Source: Chlorobium sp.
GTDB taxonomy: Bacteria > Bacteroidota > Chlorobiia > Chlorobiales > Chlorobiaceae
DNA length: 64,000 nucleotides
Direction: 5' to 3'
Assembly (NCBI GenBank): GCA_028277485.1
Contig: JANQGE010000041.1
Span: 22,346-86,345 of the forward strand
Part shown: positions 34,193 through 41,274 of the stretch, one piece after another
Layout: every line of letters begins with the position of its first letter
Numbering within the stretch: position 1 is the first letter of the stretch
Position numbers and translations under genes: made by a program
Notes under the pieces: model-generated
Told to the model about the DNA's origin: nothing
What the model saw: only the letters and a program-made list of their open reading frames with translations
Databases searched by the model: none

Positions 34193-35032
34193 ATGGTTAT
34201 GGCTGAAACGGGTATTTCAAACTTACAGCAGAGAATAGCGGTGGCTCTTGTGGGTATTCCGCTGATTGTCTGGCTGACATGGCTGGGCAAGGGGTATTTT
34301 TTTATGCTGATGCTGGCGTTTGCTCTGCTTGCTGTCAGTGAATTTCACCGCCTCCTTTCTGTCAGGACAGTTCCTCCTGTACTGCCATGGTTCCTGTTTT
34401 TTTCTTTTGTTTTGCAGTTGAATTTTTTTTTGCCGTTTGTTGAGCCCTGGGTGCTTATCCTGTTTGTGCTGATGGTTTTTCTTGTACTGGAGCTGTTCAG
34501 GACAGAAGGATCGAGCATAATAAATGTCGGCTCGTCAATGATGGCTCTGCTCTATGTGAACGTTGCCTTCGGTTCGCTGATGGAGATCAGGAAGATGGAG
34601 CCGATGGGATTTTCCTACGTTCTGCTGATGTTCGTCTGTATCTGGTCCGCTGATATCATGGCATACTTCGGGGGGAGCCATTTCGGAGGAAAGCTGTTCA
34701 AGCGAAAATTTTTTGAGCGGTGGAGTCCGCACAAAACCTGGGAAGGCTTTATTGTCGGATGTGCAGGAAGTGTTCTTGGCGCCGCTGCTGTGGCTTATTT
34801 TGATGCGGGACTGCATCCTGCCTTTACGCTTTTTGCCGGCCTTTTTATAGGGCTTTTCAGCCCTCTGGGTGATCTGGTGGAATCGATGTTCAAGCGTGAC
34901 GCAGGTGTCAAGGATTCTTCTTCGCTGATTCCGGGCCATGGAGGTATTCTCGACCGCTTCGATACCGTTATGTTTATTTCGCCGTTGCTGTATCTATATG
35001 TGTTTTTCGCGGAGGCCTGGAATGGACTGTAG
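34193..35032 (+). CDS. cdsA: phosphatidate cytidylyltransferase
   Basis: A 279-residue integral membrane enzyme making CDP-diacylglycerol from phosphatidate and CTP, the entry point to phosphatidylglycerol and related lipids. Six to eight hydrophobic helices precede the family signature: SPHKTWEGFIVG and GDLVESMFKRDAGVKDSS followed by PGHGGILDRFD. ATG 34193 or 34199 is the likely start; upstream codons belong to a repeat. Confidence 0.93.
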   Translation: MVMAETGISNLQQRIAVALVGIPLIVWLTWLGKGYFFMLMLAFALLAVSEFHRLLSVRTVPPVLPWFLFFSFVLQLNFFLPFVEPWVLILFVLMVFLVLELFRTEGSSIINVGSSMMALLYVNVAFGSLMEIRKMEPMGFSYVLLMFVCIWSADIMAYFGGSHFGGKLFKRKFFERWSPHKTWEGFIVGCAGSVLGAAAVAYFDAGLHPAFTLFAGLFIGLFSPLGDLVESMFKRDAGVKDSSSLIPGHGGILDRFDTVMFISPLLYLYVFFAEAWNGL

Positions 35033-35127
35033 GGAATGTTTTTTATATTGGGTATTCTTTTTTTGCTGACTCTGGGGGGAGTATTACCCCGGTTTGAAGG
35101 GGGAAAAACATCAAGTAAGTTGTAACA

Positions 35128-35598
35128 ATGAAGATTGAAGGTCTGCTTTCCGAGAAATACATAGAGTTAAACCTTGAACTGGCGACAAAAGCTCAGGTGA
35201 TAGAGACGATGCTCTCGATTGCAGGCTCGCACCCTGGTGTGAAGAATCATAATAAATTACGTGAGGATGTACTGAAACGTGAACGGGAGATGTCGACAGG
35301 GATAGGCAAGCAGATAGCCCTTCCCCATGCAAAAACCGATGCCGTATCGGATCCGGTTCTTGCCCTTGCTACCCTTAAAAACCGGATAAACTTTGAGTCG
35401 ATAGATAACGAACCTGTTCGGGTTATTTTCCTGCTCGCTACTCCCGAGGAGATGCTGGCGGAACATTTGAAGCTTCTGGGCCGTATTACACGTCTTGCCG
35501 GACGGGAAAATGTCAGGAAAAAACTGACGGCGGCAGTTGCCTCTTCCGAGGTTCTCGAGCTGTTCAAGGAAGAAGAGAAAGACTTCCCGCAGATATAA
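35128..35598 (+). CDS. PTS EIIA type-2 (fructose/nitrogen) domain protein
   Basis: A 156-residue single-domain protein. The phosphorylated histidine is His67 in GIGKQIALPHAKTD, and MSTGIG precedes it as in EIIA-Ntr/EIIA-Fru. No sugar permease, EI or HPr lies nearby, so a regulatory role is more likely than sugar uptake. It is followed immediately by a MITE-like repeat. Confidence 0.88.
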   Translation: MKIEGLLSEKYIELNLELATKAQVIETMLSIAGSHPGVKNHNKLREDVLKREREMSTGIGKQIALPHAKTDAVSDPVLALATLKNRINFESIDNEPVRVIFLLATPEEMLAEHLKLLGRITRLAGRENVRKKLTAAVASSEVLELFKEEEKDFPQI

Positions 35599-35604
35599 GC
35601 ATAA

Positions 35605-35735
35605 GGGCACCTCTAAAAAGTGTCGTGAGCGAGCAAAGTGTAAGGCGGACGGAGCGGAGAAACCCCTTTCTATCCGACCAACGCAGCAAATTGGGCGCGC
35701 AATAAGTTTTTAGGGGTGCCCTAAATAGAGGTGCC
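35605..35735. mobile_element. complete GGGCACCTCTA-family repeat, 117 bp plus partial end
   Basis: Left end gggcacctctaaaaa, right end tttttaggggtgccc: nearly perfect terminal inverted repeats. Interior has gtcgtgagcgagcaaagtgt, aaggcggacggagcgg and cccctttctatccg. A second right end (taaatagaggtgcc) follows directly, suggesting insertion next to or into an older copy. No ORF of note. Confidence 0.85.
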
Positions 35736-35764
35736 TATAATCAACATAGGCTGACAATTTTACT

Positions 35765-37048
35765 ATGTCGCAATACCGGGCGGTAAAAGGTGCGAGAGAT
35801 ATATTTCCTGACGAAATCACCTCATGGAAACATATTGAAGGGGTCATCCACAGGGTTGCGGGGCTTTACGGATTTCGGGAAATCCGCACACCTGTGTTCG
35901 AATATACCGACCTGTTTCAACGTGGTATCGGTGCGACAACCGACATCGTCGGCAAGGAAATGTTTACGTTCAGGCCTGAGCCGAACGGGCGATCGATAAC
36001 GCTGCGCCCTGAAATGACGGCCGGTGTGATGCGTGCTTTTCTTCAGAAAAATCTTTCAGCTTCTTCTCCGGTCCATAAACTCTACTATATCGCGGAACTG
36101 TTTCGCAAAGAGCGTCCGCAAGCGGGGCGTCAACGCCAGTTTTCACAGTTCGGAGCAGAGTGGCTTGGAGCATCTTCCCCGGAGGCTGTTGCGGAAGCGA
36201 TAGGTATGATGATGCAGGTGTTTGCTGCTCTGGGGGTAAAGGGGCTCAGGCTGAGGATCAATACGCTCGGTGATCCGGAGGATCGTGTGCGTTACCGGGA
36301 GGCATTAAGAGAATATCTCGAACCGTATGCCCCTGATCTTGACGAGCTGTCGAGAGAGCGGCTGGATAAAAATCCTCTCCGCATTCTTGACTCCAAGAAC
36401 CCTGAGATTCAGGCGGTCATCGCCGGCGCACCGAAGCTTCACGATTTTCTCGGTCCTTCAGCCCTTGAAGCGTTTGAGCAGGTGCTGCACTATCTTGATG
36501 AGGGAGCCATACTGTATACCATTGACCCGTTGCTTGTCCGGGGGCTGGATTATTATTGCCACACGGCGTTTGAAGTTGTAAGTCCGGAGCTTGGGGCACA
36601 GGATGCCATAGGCGGAGGCGGCCGGTACGATGGTCTTGCAAGAGAACTGGGCAGTAAATCCGATATTCCCGCGGTCGGTTTTGCGGTTGGTATGGAAAGG
36701 CTGCTGATTACCATGGAGAAACAAGGTCTGCTGCAGCATCTCGAACCGGAAAGTCCGGAAGTATATATCGTGCTTCAGGACCATGAACTGGCGGGTAATG
36801 CCGTCAGCGTCTGTGATTCGTTGCGCAAATCGGGGATCAGGTCGGAAATGGACCTTTGCAGGAGAAGCATGAAGGCGCAGATGCGTGAAGCAAACAAGAT
36901 GCGTGCTGCCTACGTTCTGTTTGTGGGGCACAACGAAGTGATGTCGCAAGCATACGGGTTGAAGGATCTCAGGACATCTGAACAGGAGACTCTCTCGCTT
37001 CAGGAAATAATCGCGAGGCTTGCCCCAGGTAACGGGGGAAATCAGTAG
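35765..37048 (+). CDS. hisS: histidine-tRNA ligase
   Basis: A 427-residue class II aminoacyl-tRNA synthetase charging tRNA-His. Starts YRAVKGARDIFPDE; motif 2 includes YYIAELFRKERPQAGRQRQF; histidine-specific LVRGLDYYCHTAFEV and the motif 3 region AVGFAVGMERLLI follow; the C-terminal anticodon-binding domain is complete. The final residues Gly-Gly-Asn-Gln and the stop come from aatcagtaggc, a CAGTAGG repeat end. Confidence 0.95.
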   Translation: MSQYRAVKGARDIFPDEITSWKHIEGVIHRVAGLYGFREIRTPVFEYTDLFQRGIGATTDIVGKEMFTFRPEPNGRSITLRPEMTAGVMRAFLQKNLSASSPVHKLYYIAELFRKERPQAGRQRQFSQFGAEWLGASSPEAVAEAIGMMMQVFAALGVKGLRLRINTLGDPEDRVRYREALREYLEPYAPDLDELSRERLDKNPLRILDSKNPEIQAVIAGAPKLHDFLGPSALEAFEQVLHYLDEGAILYTIDPLLVRGLDYYCHTAFEVVSPELGAQDAIGGGGRYDGLARELGSKSDIPAVGFAVGMERLLITMEKQGLLQHLEPESPEVYIVLQDHELAGNAVSVCDSLRKSGIRSEMDLCRRSMKAQMREANKMRAAYVLFVGHNEVMSQAYGLKDLRTSEQETLSLQEIIARLAPGNGGNQ

Positions 37049-37175
37049 GCAAAAGAATAGTGACAAGTAACAAGTGACGAGTGACAAGGAGGGAGAAAAG
37101 TGGCATTGCTATTGAGCTAACGAGCTATCATAGCAATACTTTTTCGATTCCCGATACCGATAGCGACGGCGAACC
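37042..37175. repeat. heptamer-repeat block with long palindrome, copy 1
   Basis: CAGTAGG and GTGACAA/GTAACAA units, then gcattgctattgagctaacg and agctatcatagcaatac (37104-37140), an 8-bp ATTGCTAT/ATAGCAAT hairpin enclosing AGCT palindromes, then CGATTCCCGATACCGATAG and gacggcgaaccccgaaag. The same palindrome-plus-heptamer arrangement recurs at 37836-37905. Confidence 0.82.
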
Positions 37176-37215
37176 CCGAAAGAAAAAGTGCGGACAGAAA
37201 CTCTGGTTTTTTCAG

Positions 37216-37345
37216 CGGCATACGGTAGCGATGCTGACGGAACTCGGAGTAATAGGATACTTGATTCAGGAGGATGCAGTCGAATATGAGCCTGAAATAA
37301 ATGGCAGCGGTTCTTGAGTCGGAAATCGGGGTCGGAATCGGGTTT
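37216..37345 (+). pseudogene. decayed 3' fragment of the four-helix-bundle gene plus flank
   Basis: Nucleotides gtagcgatgctgacggaact, gattcaggaggatgcagtcg, aatatgagcctgaaataa and cttgagtcggaaatcggggt align with the 3' third of the four-helix-bundle gene at 32308-32694 (roughly four of five bases identical), with a two-base deletion that breaks the frame (VAMLTELG here, VAMLTKLG there). The upstream junction is again gacggcgaaccccgaaag, so about 300 bp of the gene's 5' part has been lost between the same flanks. A short open frame across the region (37081-37317) is therefore not a real gene. Confidence 0.8.
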
Positions 37346-37440
37346 CGGGGTCGAAAAAGCAGTGACAAGTGACGAGTGACGAGAGGGAACCAATAGGCAG
37401 TAGGCAATTGGCAAAGAAAAAGAAAAATCGGTTCCCGATT
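37310..37440. repeat. right flank heptamer block
   Basis: GAGTCGGAAATCGGGGTCGG, AATCGGGTTTCGGGGTCG, GTGACAAGTGACGAGTGACG and CAATAGGCAGTAGGCAATTGG, ending near hxxx-free sequence before the glutaredoxin-like gene. Same order as other blocks. Confidence 0.8.
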
Positions 37441-37498
37441 GAATTACATGTAATGGCTCCATGGGTAAGGGATCGTAACCAGCGCTTGTAAACCAACC

Positions 37499-37750
37499 AT
37501 GTCTGAAAGAAGAGTTACTTTTTATACCAGGCCGGGATGCTCACTGTGTGAAAAGGCGATATTCGTGGTGAACAAGGTGATGGCCGAAATACCGTTTCAT
37601 CTTGAAGTTCTGGACATCACACAGGACCCTGAGTTGCTGCGGAAATATGAGTGGAATATACCGGTTGTCTGCATTGACGGTGTCGAGGTTTGCAGGTATC
37701 ACGTCAATGAGGAACAATTCCGTTTCCGGCTCGTTAATGCCGTGGAATAG
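37499..37750 (+). CDS. glutaredoxin-like thioredoxin-fold protein
   Basis: An 83-residue DUF836-type protein with a CSLC active-site motif (Cys14 and Cys17 in TRPGCSLCEKA), a cis-Pro in IPVVCIDG, and a complete small thioredoxin fold. Probably a thiol-disulfide oxidoreductase with unknown partner. Confidence 0.85.
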   Translation: MSERRVTFYTRPGCSLCEKAIFVVNKVMAEIPFHLEVLDITQDPELLRKYEWNIPVVCIDGVEVCRYHVNEEQFRFRLVNAVE

Positions 37751-37791
37751 GGGAACAATACAGCACCGGAGTTTGTTTGTACCGTTGGGCA

Positions 37792-37966
37792 AAAAAGCAG
37801 TGACGAGTAACGAGTGACAAGTTGGAGGAAGTGACATTGCTATTGAGCTAACGAGCTATCATAGCAATACTCTTCGATTCCCGATACCGATAGCGACGGC
37901 GAATTCCGATTTTCTCTCTCAGCACTCATTGCTCAGAACTACGAACTTTCACGTAAGTGAAGCAAT
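37792..37966. repeat. heptamer-repeat block with long palindrome, copy 2
   Basis: GTGACGA GTAACGA GTGACAA, then attgctattgagctaacgag and ctatcatagcaatac (37838-37873), CGATTCCCGATACCGATAG, gacggcga, and a clear heptamer series CTCAGCA CTCATTG CTCAGAA CTACGAA CTTTCAC ending in an ACGTAAGTGA-type motif. Confidence 0.85.
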
Positions 37967-38006
37967 CGGCAAGTGCATATCAAAGGTATTTTAACTATTT
38001 GTAGTG

Positions 38007-38207
38007 ATGTTACGATTTCTATTATTCGTCATTGTAATTTTTCTGCTGATCAGGATGATGATGCGTTTTTTCGCGAAGCGCTTTTTGACGCAGAAATGGC
38101 CGTTTCAGCCTCTTGACCGAAACAGCGGGAGTGCGGCATCTTCATCCGGCGTCGTGGAGGAGGCTGATTTCGAGGTGATCGATACGAGTGTTCATGAAAA
38201 TAAATAG
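38007..38207 (+). CDS. short single-pass membrane protein (DUF4834-like)
   Basis: A 66-residue protein: one N-terminal transmembrane helix (residues 2-20, LRFLLFVIVIFLLIRMMM), a basic stretch, and an acidic Ser-rich tail ending DFEVIDTSVHENK. Resembles small DUF4834 proteins of Bacteroidetes/Chlorobi by pattern; function unknown. ATG at 38007 is used rather than the GTG one codon earlier. Confidence 0.6.
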   Translation: MLRFLLFVIVIFLLIRMMMRFFAKRFLTQKWPFQPLDRNSGSAASSSGVVEEADFEVIDTSVHENK

Positions 38208-38218
38208 AGGTACCCTTA
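38200..38218. mobile_element. solitary right end of the GGGCACCTCTA-family repeat
   Basis: aaataaatagaggtaccc matches the right terminus of the family (aataaatagaggtgccc) and includes the stop codon of the preceding small gene. No left end is seen nearby. Confidence 0.6.
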
Positions 38219-38234
38219 TAGTTTTAGGAAGAAA

Positions 38235-38412
38235 GAAAAAAGATCGATTCCCGATACCGATAGCGACGGCGAACCCCGATTTTCTTTCTTTCGGAAATCG
38301 GGGTCGGGATCGGGTTTCGGGGTCGAAAAAGCAGTGACAAGAAACAAGTGACAAGGGGGGAAGTTGGCAGTCTCCAGTTGGCAGTGGGCAAAAGAATAGT
38401 GACGAGTGACAG
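38235..38412. repeat. heptamer-repeat block before the rimP leader
   Basis: CGATTCCCGATACCGATAG, gacggcgaaccccgattttc, TCGGAAATCGGGGTCGGGAT, CGGGTTTCGGGGTCGAAAAA, GTGACAA units, and TTGGCAGTCTCCAGTTGGCA. Same order as the other blocks. Confidence 0.85.
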
Positions 38413-38444
38413 ATCGGTAAAAACGAACTGATTTCCTCTTTCGT

Positions 38445-38471
38445 TTGAACAATTTTGCCCTTTTTTATACA
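38445..38471 (+). promoter_or_regulatory. candidate promoter for rimP-nusA
   Basis: TTGAAC (38445-38450) and TATACA (38466-38471) with a 15-base spacer, just after the repeat block. Read by eye from sigma-70-like consensus; not proven. Confidence 0.35.
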
Positions 38472-38509
38472 TTAAGCTACACGTGTGGAGAAGGAACAGG
38501 ATTTTTTTG

Positions 38510-38537
38510 AAAGTGGGCTACCCCCACTTTTTTGTTT
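38510..38537 (+). terminator. intrinsic terminator in the rimP leader (possible attenuator)
   Basis: AAAGTGGG (38510-38517) and the following CCCCACTTT form a strong stem with a tiny loop, running directly into TTTTTTGTTTTT. It lies after the candidate promoter and only 15 bp before the rimP ATG, so transcripts must read through it to express rimP and nusA. Confidence 0.65.
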
Positions 38538-38551
38538 TTCTGATGTAACGA

Positions 38552-39100
38552 ATGGCTGTGCTTGTGGTGGAAGACGGTTTATTATCGTTTATTCGTGACG
38601 CTCTTGAAGGTTACACGAATGATGTCGGCACTTCCGGCGAGCCGGATGTTTTTCTGGTTGATATTTTTGTGAAAGGCAGCGGTCCGGCAAAGAAGATAGA
38701 AGTTCTGGTTGATACCGACGTCGGTATTTCGATTGCACAATGCGTGTCGATTACCCGCTGGTTGAGAAATGCTCTTGAGGTAAATGAAAAGGTAATGAGG
38801 CTGGTTGGTGATGATTATGTGCTGACGGTTTCATCCCCCGGTATCGGCGTGCCGATAAAACATGCCCGACAGTACATTCGTCAAACAGGTCGTCTGCTGC
38901 GGGTGCAGTACACTGATGCTGAAAATGCTTCACGTGAAGTTTCCGGGAGGCTTATCCGGGCGGAGGTTCTTGAAGTAGCCGGGCCGTTTATTGTTCTTGA
39001 ACCGGTGAAAGCAGGGAAAGGCAGGAAACAGGAGCACTTTGAACCGGTACGGTTGGATCTCAGCCGGATCAGCAGGGCTGTAGTGGAAGTCGAGTTCTGA
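38552..39100 (+). CDS. rimP: ribosome maturation factor RimP
   Basis: A 182-residue protein with the two RimP domains: N-terminal alpha/beta domain containing VLVDTDVGISIAQCVSITRW and VLTVSSPGIGVPIKHARQY, then a C-terminal Sm-like barrel. It assists maturation of the 30S subunit. First gene of the conserved rimP-nusA-infB order; nusA follows after 52 bp. Confidence 0.92.
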   Translation: MAVLVVEDGLLSFIRDALEGYTNDVGTSGEPDVFLVDIFVKGSGPAKKIEVLVDTDVGISIAQCVSITRWLRNALEVNEKVMRLVGDDYVLTVSSPGIGVPIKHARQYIRQTGRLLRVQYTDAENASREVSGRLIRAEVLEVAGPFIVLEPVKAGKGRKQEHFEPVRLDLSRISRAVVEVEF

Positions 39101-39152
39101 AAACGTAGGTAAAGAAAGCCGTATTTTCTTTAAAATAAGGGAATTACAAGAG

Positions 39153-40718
39153 ATGGCAAGAAAGCAGGTAAAAGAAGAAAAGCAGGATCGTAAGGCGCTT
39201 ATCGCAAATGCTTTTGGGGAAATCGAGCAGTCCAAGGTCTTTCTTGACAAGCGTACGGAGAGTGCCGCTGTAAAGATGGACATTGCGGATCTCCTGAAAG
39301 ATATCATACAGAAACAGTTGCGGAAGGACTACGATCCCGAGGTTGAAGCAAATATATTTATCAATCCCGAACGGGGGGATTTTGAGGTTTATATTCTGAA
39401 AACAATAGTGGATGAAGTTGATCTGCCTACTATCGAGATCAGCCTTGACGAAGTCCGGGAGATCGATGAATCTCTTGAGCTTGGCGACTACTATGAAGAG
39501 GGGCCTATAAAGCTCGAAGACTATCTTACCAGAAAATCAATACAGATTATCAAGCAGTCTGTTCAGAAAAAGGTGCGGGACCTGGAGCGGCAGGTTGTCT
39601 ATGAGGAGTGCCTTGAGAAAGTGGGCGAAGTGGTGGCCGGGGAGGTATATCAGATCCGTCCTAATGAGGTGATTTTTACCTACAATACCTCCAAGGACCA
39701 CCGCGTCGAGCTTGTTCTTCCCAAGTCCGAGATGATGAAAAAGGATAATCCAAGGCGGACTCCGAGGATGAAGCTGTATGTCAAACGCATCGAGAGAGAA
39801 AAAGCAAAGGTCAGGCAGGATGACGGGACGGTTGTTGAAAAGGAGAAGCCGGATGGTGGTATGAAAGTTATTGTTTCAAGGATTGATGACCGTTTTCTCT
39901 ATAAGCTTTTTGAAAGCGAAGTTCCTGAAATTCTGGACGGACTTATCGTTATCAAGGGCATAGCCAGGGTGCCCGGAGAGCGGGCGAAAGTGGCCGTTGA
40001 ATCCACAAGTTCACGGATCGATCCTGTGGGGGCGAGCGTTGGATACAGAGGAAAGCGTATCCAGAGTATTGTAAAGGAGTTGAACAATGAAAATATCGAT
40101 GTTATTTATTTCACCGATGATCCTCAGATATTTATAGCACGGGCACTCCAGCCGGCTAAGATAGATCCCATGACGGTCCATGCCGATATGAAAACACGTA
40201 AGGCAAGGGTAATGCTCAAGCCTGAACAAATCAAGTACGCAATAGGAAAAAACGGAAACAACATTCATCTGGCGGAACGGCTTACGAGTTACGAAGTTGA
40301 TGTTTACAGGGATGTGATCGATAAATCCATGGAGGATCCCAATGATATCGATATTATCGAGTTCCGGGAAGAATTTGGCGATGATATGATCTATCAGCTT
40401 CTCGATAGCGGACTTGATACTGCGAAGAAAGTACTCAAGGCAGATGTGGGGAAAATTGAAGAAGCTCTGATCGGTCCTTCAAAAGGCGATGAGTCCGCTA
40501 TATTCAACAAGGGCAGAAAAACATCGGTCAGGCAGAAGGAAAGGAGGCTCAGCGAAGATGAAGAGCGCTATTGGAAGAAGATTGCTGAAAACATTTACAG
40601 AACAGTAAAAGATCAGTTCAATGATGCGGACCTGCAGGATATTATCGATGAAGATGATGGAGGTTCACAGGATGAAGATGATGCGGGTGAAGAAGAGGTG
40701 ACGAATGGAAATCAGTAG
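39153..40718 (+). CDS. nusA: transcription termination/antitermination factor NusA
   Basis: A 521-residue protein: N-terminal RNA-polymerase-binding domain (about 40-160), S1 domain (about 160-240), and two KH domains (about 250-400) with GASVGYRGKRIQSIVKELNN and KYAIGKNGNNIHLAERLT. The C-terminal region is long and very acidic (EDDGGSQDEDDAGEEE). It modulates pausing, termination and antitermination. The last residues Asn-Gly-Asn-Gln and the stop are encoded by a repeat end (aatcagtaggc). Confidence 0.95.
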   Translation: MARKQVKEEKQDRKALIANAFGEIEQSKVFLDKRTESAAVKMDIADLLKDIIQKQLRKDYDPEVEANIFINPERGDFEVYILKTIVDEVDLPTIEISLDEVREIDESLELGDYYEEGPIKLEDYLTRKSIQIIKQSVQKKVRDLERQVVYEECLEKVGEVVAGEVYQIRPNEVIFTYNTSKDHRVELVLPKSEMMKKDNPRRTPRMKLYVKRIEREKAKVRQDDGTVVEKEKPDGGMKVIVSRIDDRFLYKLFESEVPEILDGLIVIKGIARVPGERAKVAVESTSSRIDPVGASVGYRGKRIQSIVKELNNENIDVIYFTDDPQIFIARALQPAKIDPMTVHADMKTRKARVMLKPEQIKYAIGKNGNNIHLAERLTSYEVDVYRDVIDKSMEDPNDIDIIEFREEFGDDMIYQLLDSGLDTAKKVLKADVGKIEEALIGPSKGDESAIFNKGRKTSVRQKERRLSEDEERYWKKIAENIYRTVKDQFNDADLQDIIDEDDGGSQDEDDAGEEEVTNGNQ

Positions 40719-41225
40719 GCAGTCAGCAGTAGGCAGTAGGCAAAAAGGACAGGGGAAAGAGAATATCGATTTCCGATACCGATAGCAACGGCGAACCCCG
40801 ATTTTCTCTCTTTCGGGAATCGGGGTCGGGATCGGGTTTCGGGGTCGAAAAAGCAGTGACAAGTGACGAGGGGGGGGAAGTGTTAGGTGCTATGTGCTAA
40901 GTGTTAAGCGGGAGAAAGAATAGTGACGAGGGACAAGTCAAAATTCAAAATTCAAAAAGGGGAAAGTTGGCAGTAAGTGAAATCAGTGGGCAGTCTCCAG
41001 TAGGCAGTGGGCAAAAGAAATAGTGACAAGAAACAGTGACGAATGACAAGACAAGAAGTTGGCATTAGAGAAAAGATCGATTCCCGATTACCGATCCCGA
41101 CGGCGAACCCCGATTTTCTCTCTCAGCACTCATTGCTCAGAACTAAGAAGAAGAACTTTCACGTAATTGAAGCAGTAGGCAAGAGTACTTCCTAACTTGT
41201 CACTTTTAAAAATCGGGGTCGAATG
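40712..41225. repeat. long heptamer-repeat array splitting nusA from infB
   Basis: The largest block here. It includes CAGTAGG CAGTCAG CAGTAGG CAGTAGG, CCGATACCGATAG, gacggc-type motif (as caacggcgaacccc), TCGGGATCGGGTTTCGGGGTCG, a clear GTGTTAG GTGCTAT GTGCTAA GTGTTAA series (about 40879-40906), AAAATTC repeats (about 40938-40955), a second CAGTGGG/GTGACAA/CGATTCC set and a CTCAGCA series. NusA and InfB are usually adjacent; here 555 bp without a gene separates them. Confidence 0.88.
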
Positions 41226-41274
41226 GAAATCAGCTGTGCTGGTAATCGGTTATTAAATCCAGAGGAGGTTTTGT

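Noticed and set aside
37081..37317. 78-codon open frame
   Set aside because: It is composed of repeat sequence and a frameshifted fragment of the four-helix-bundle gene, so it is not counted as a gene.
40712..41225. CRISPR array
   Set aside because: The repeats are degenerate 7-mers in direct tandem without unique spacers of constant length, and no cas genes are present.
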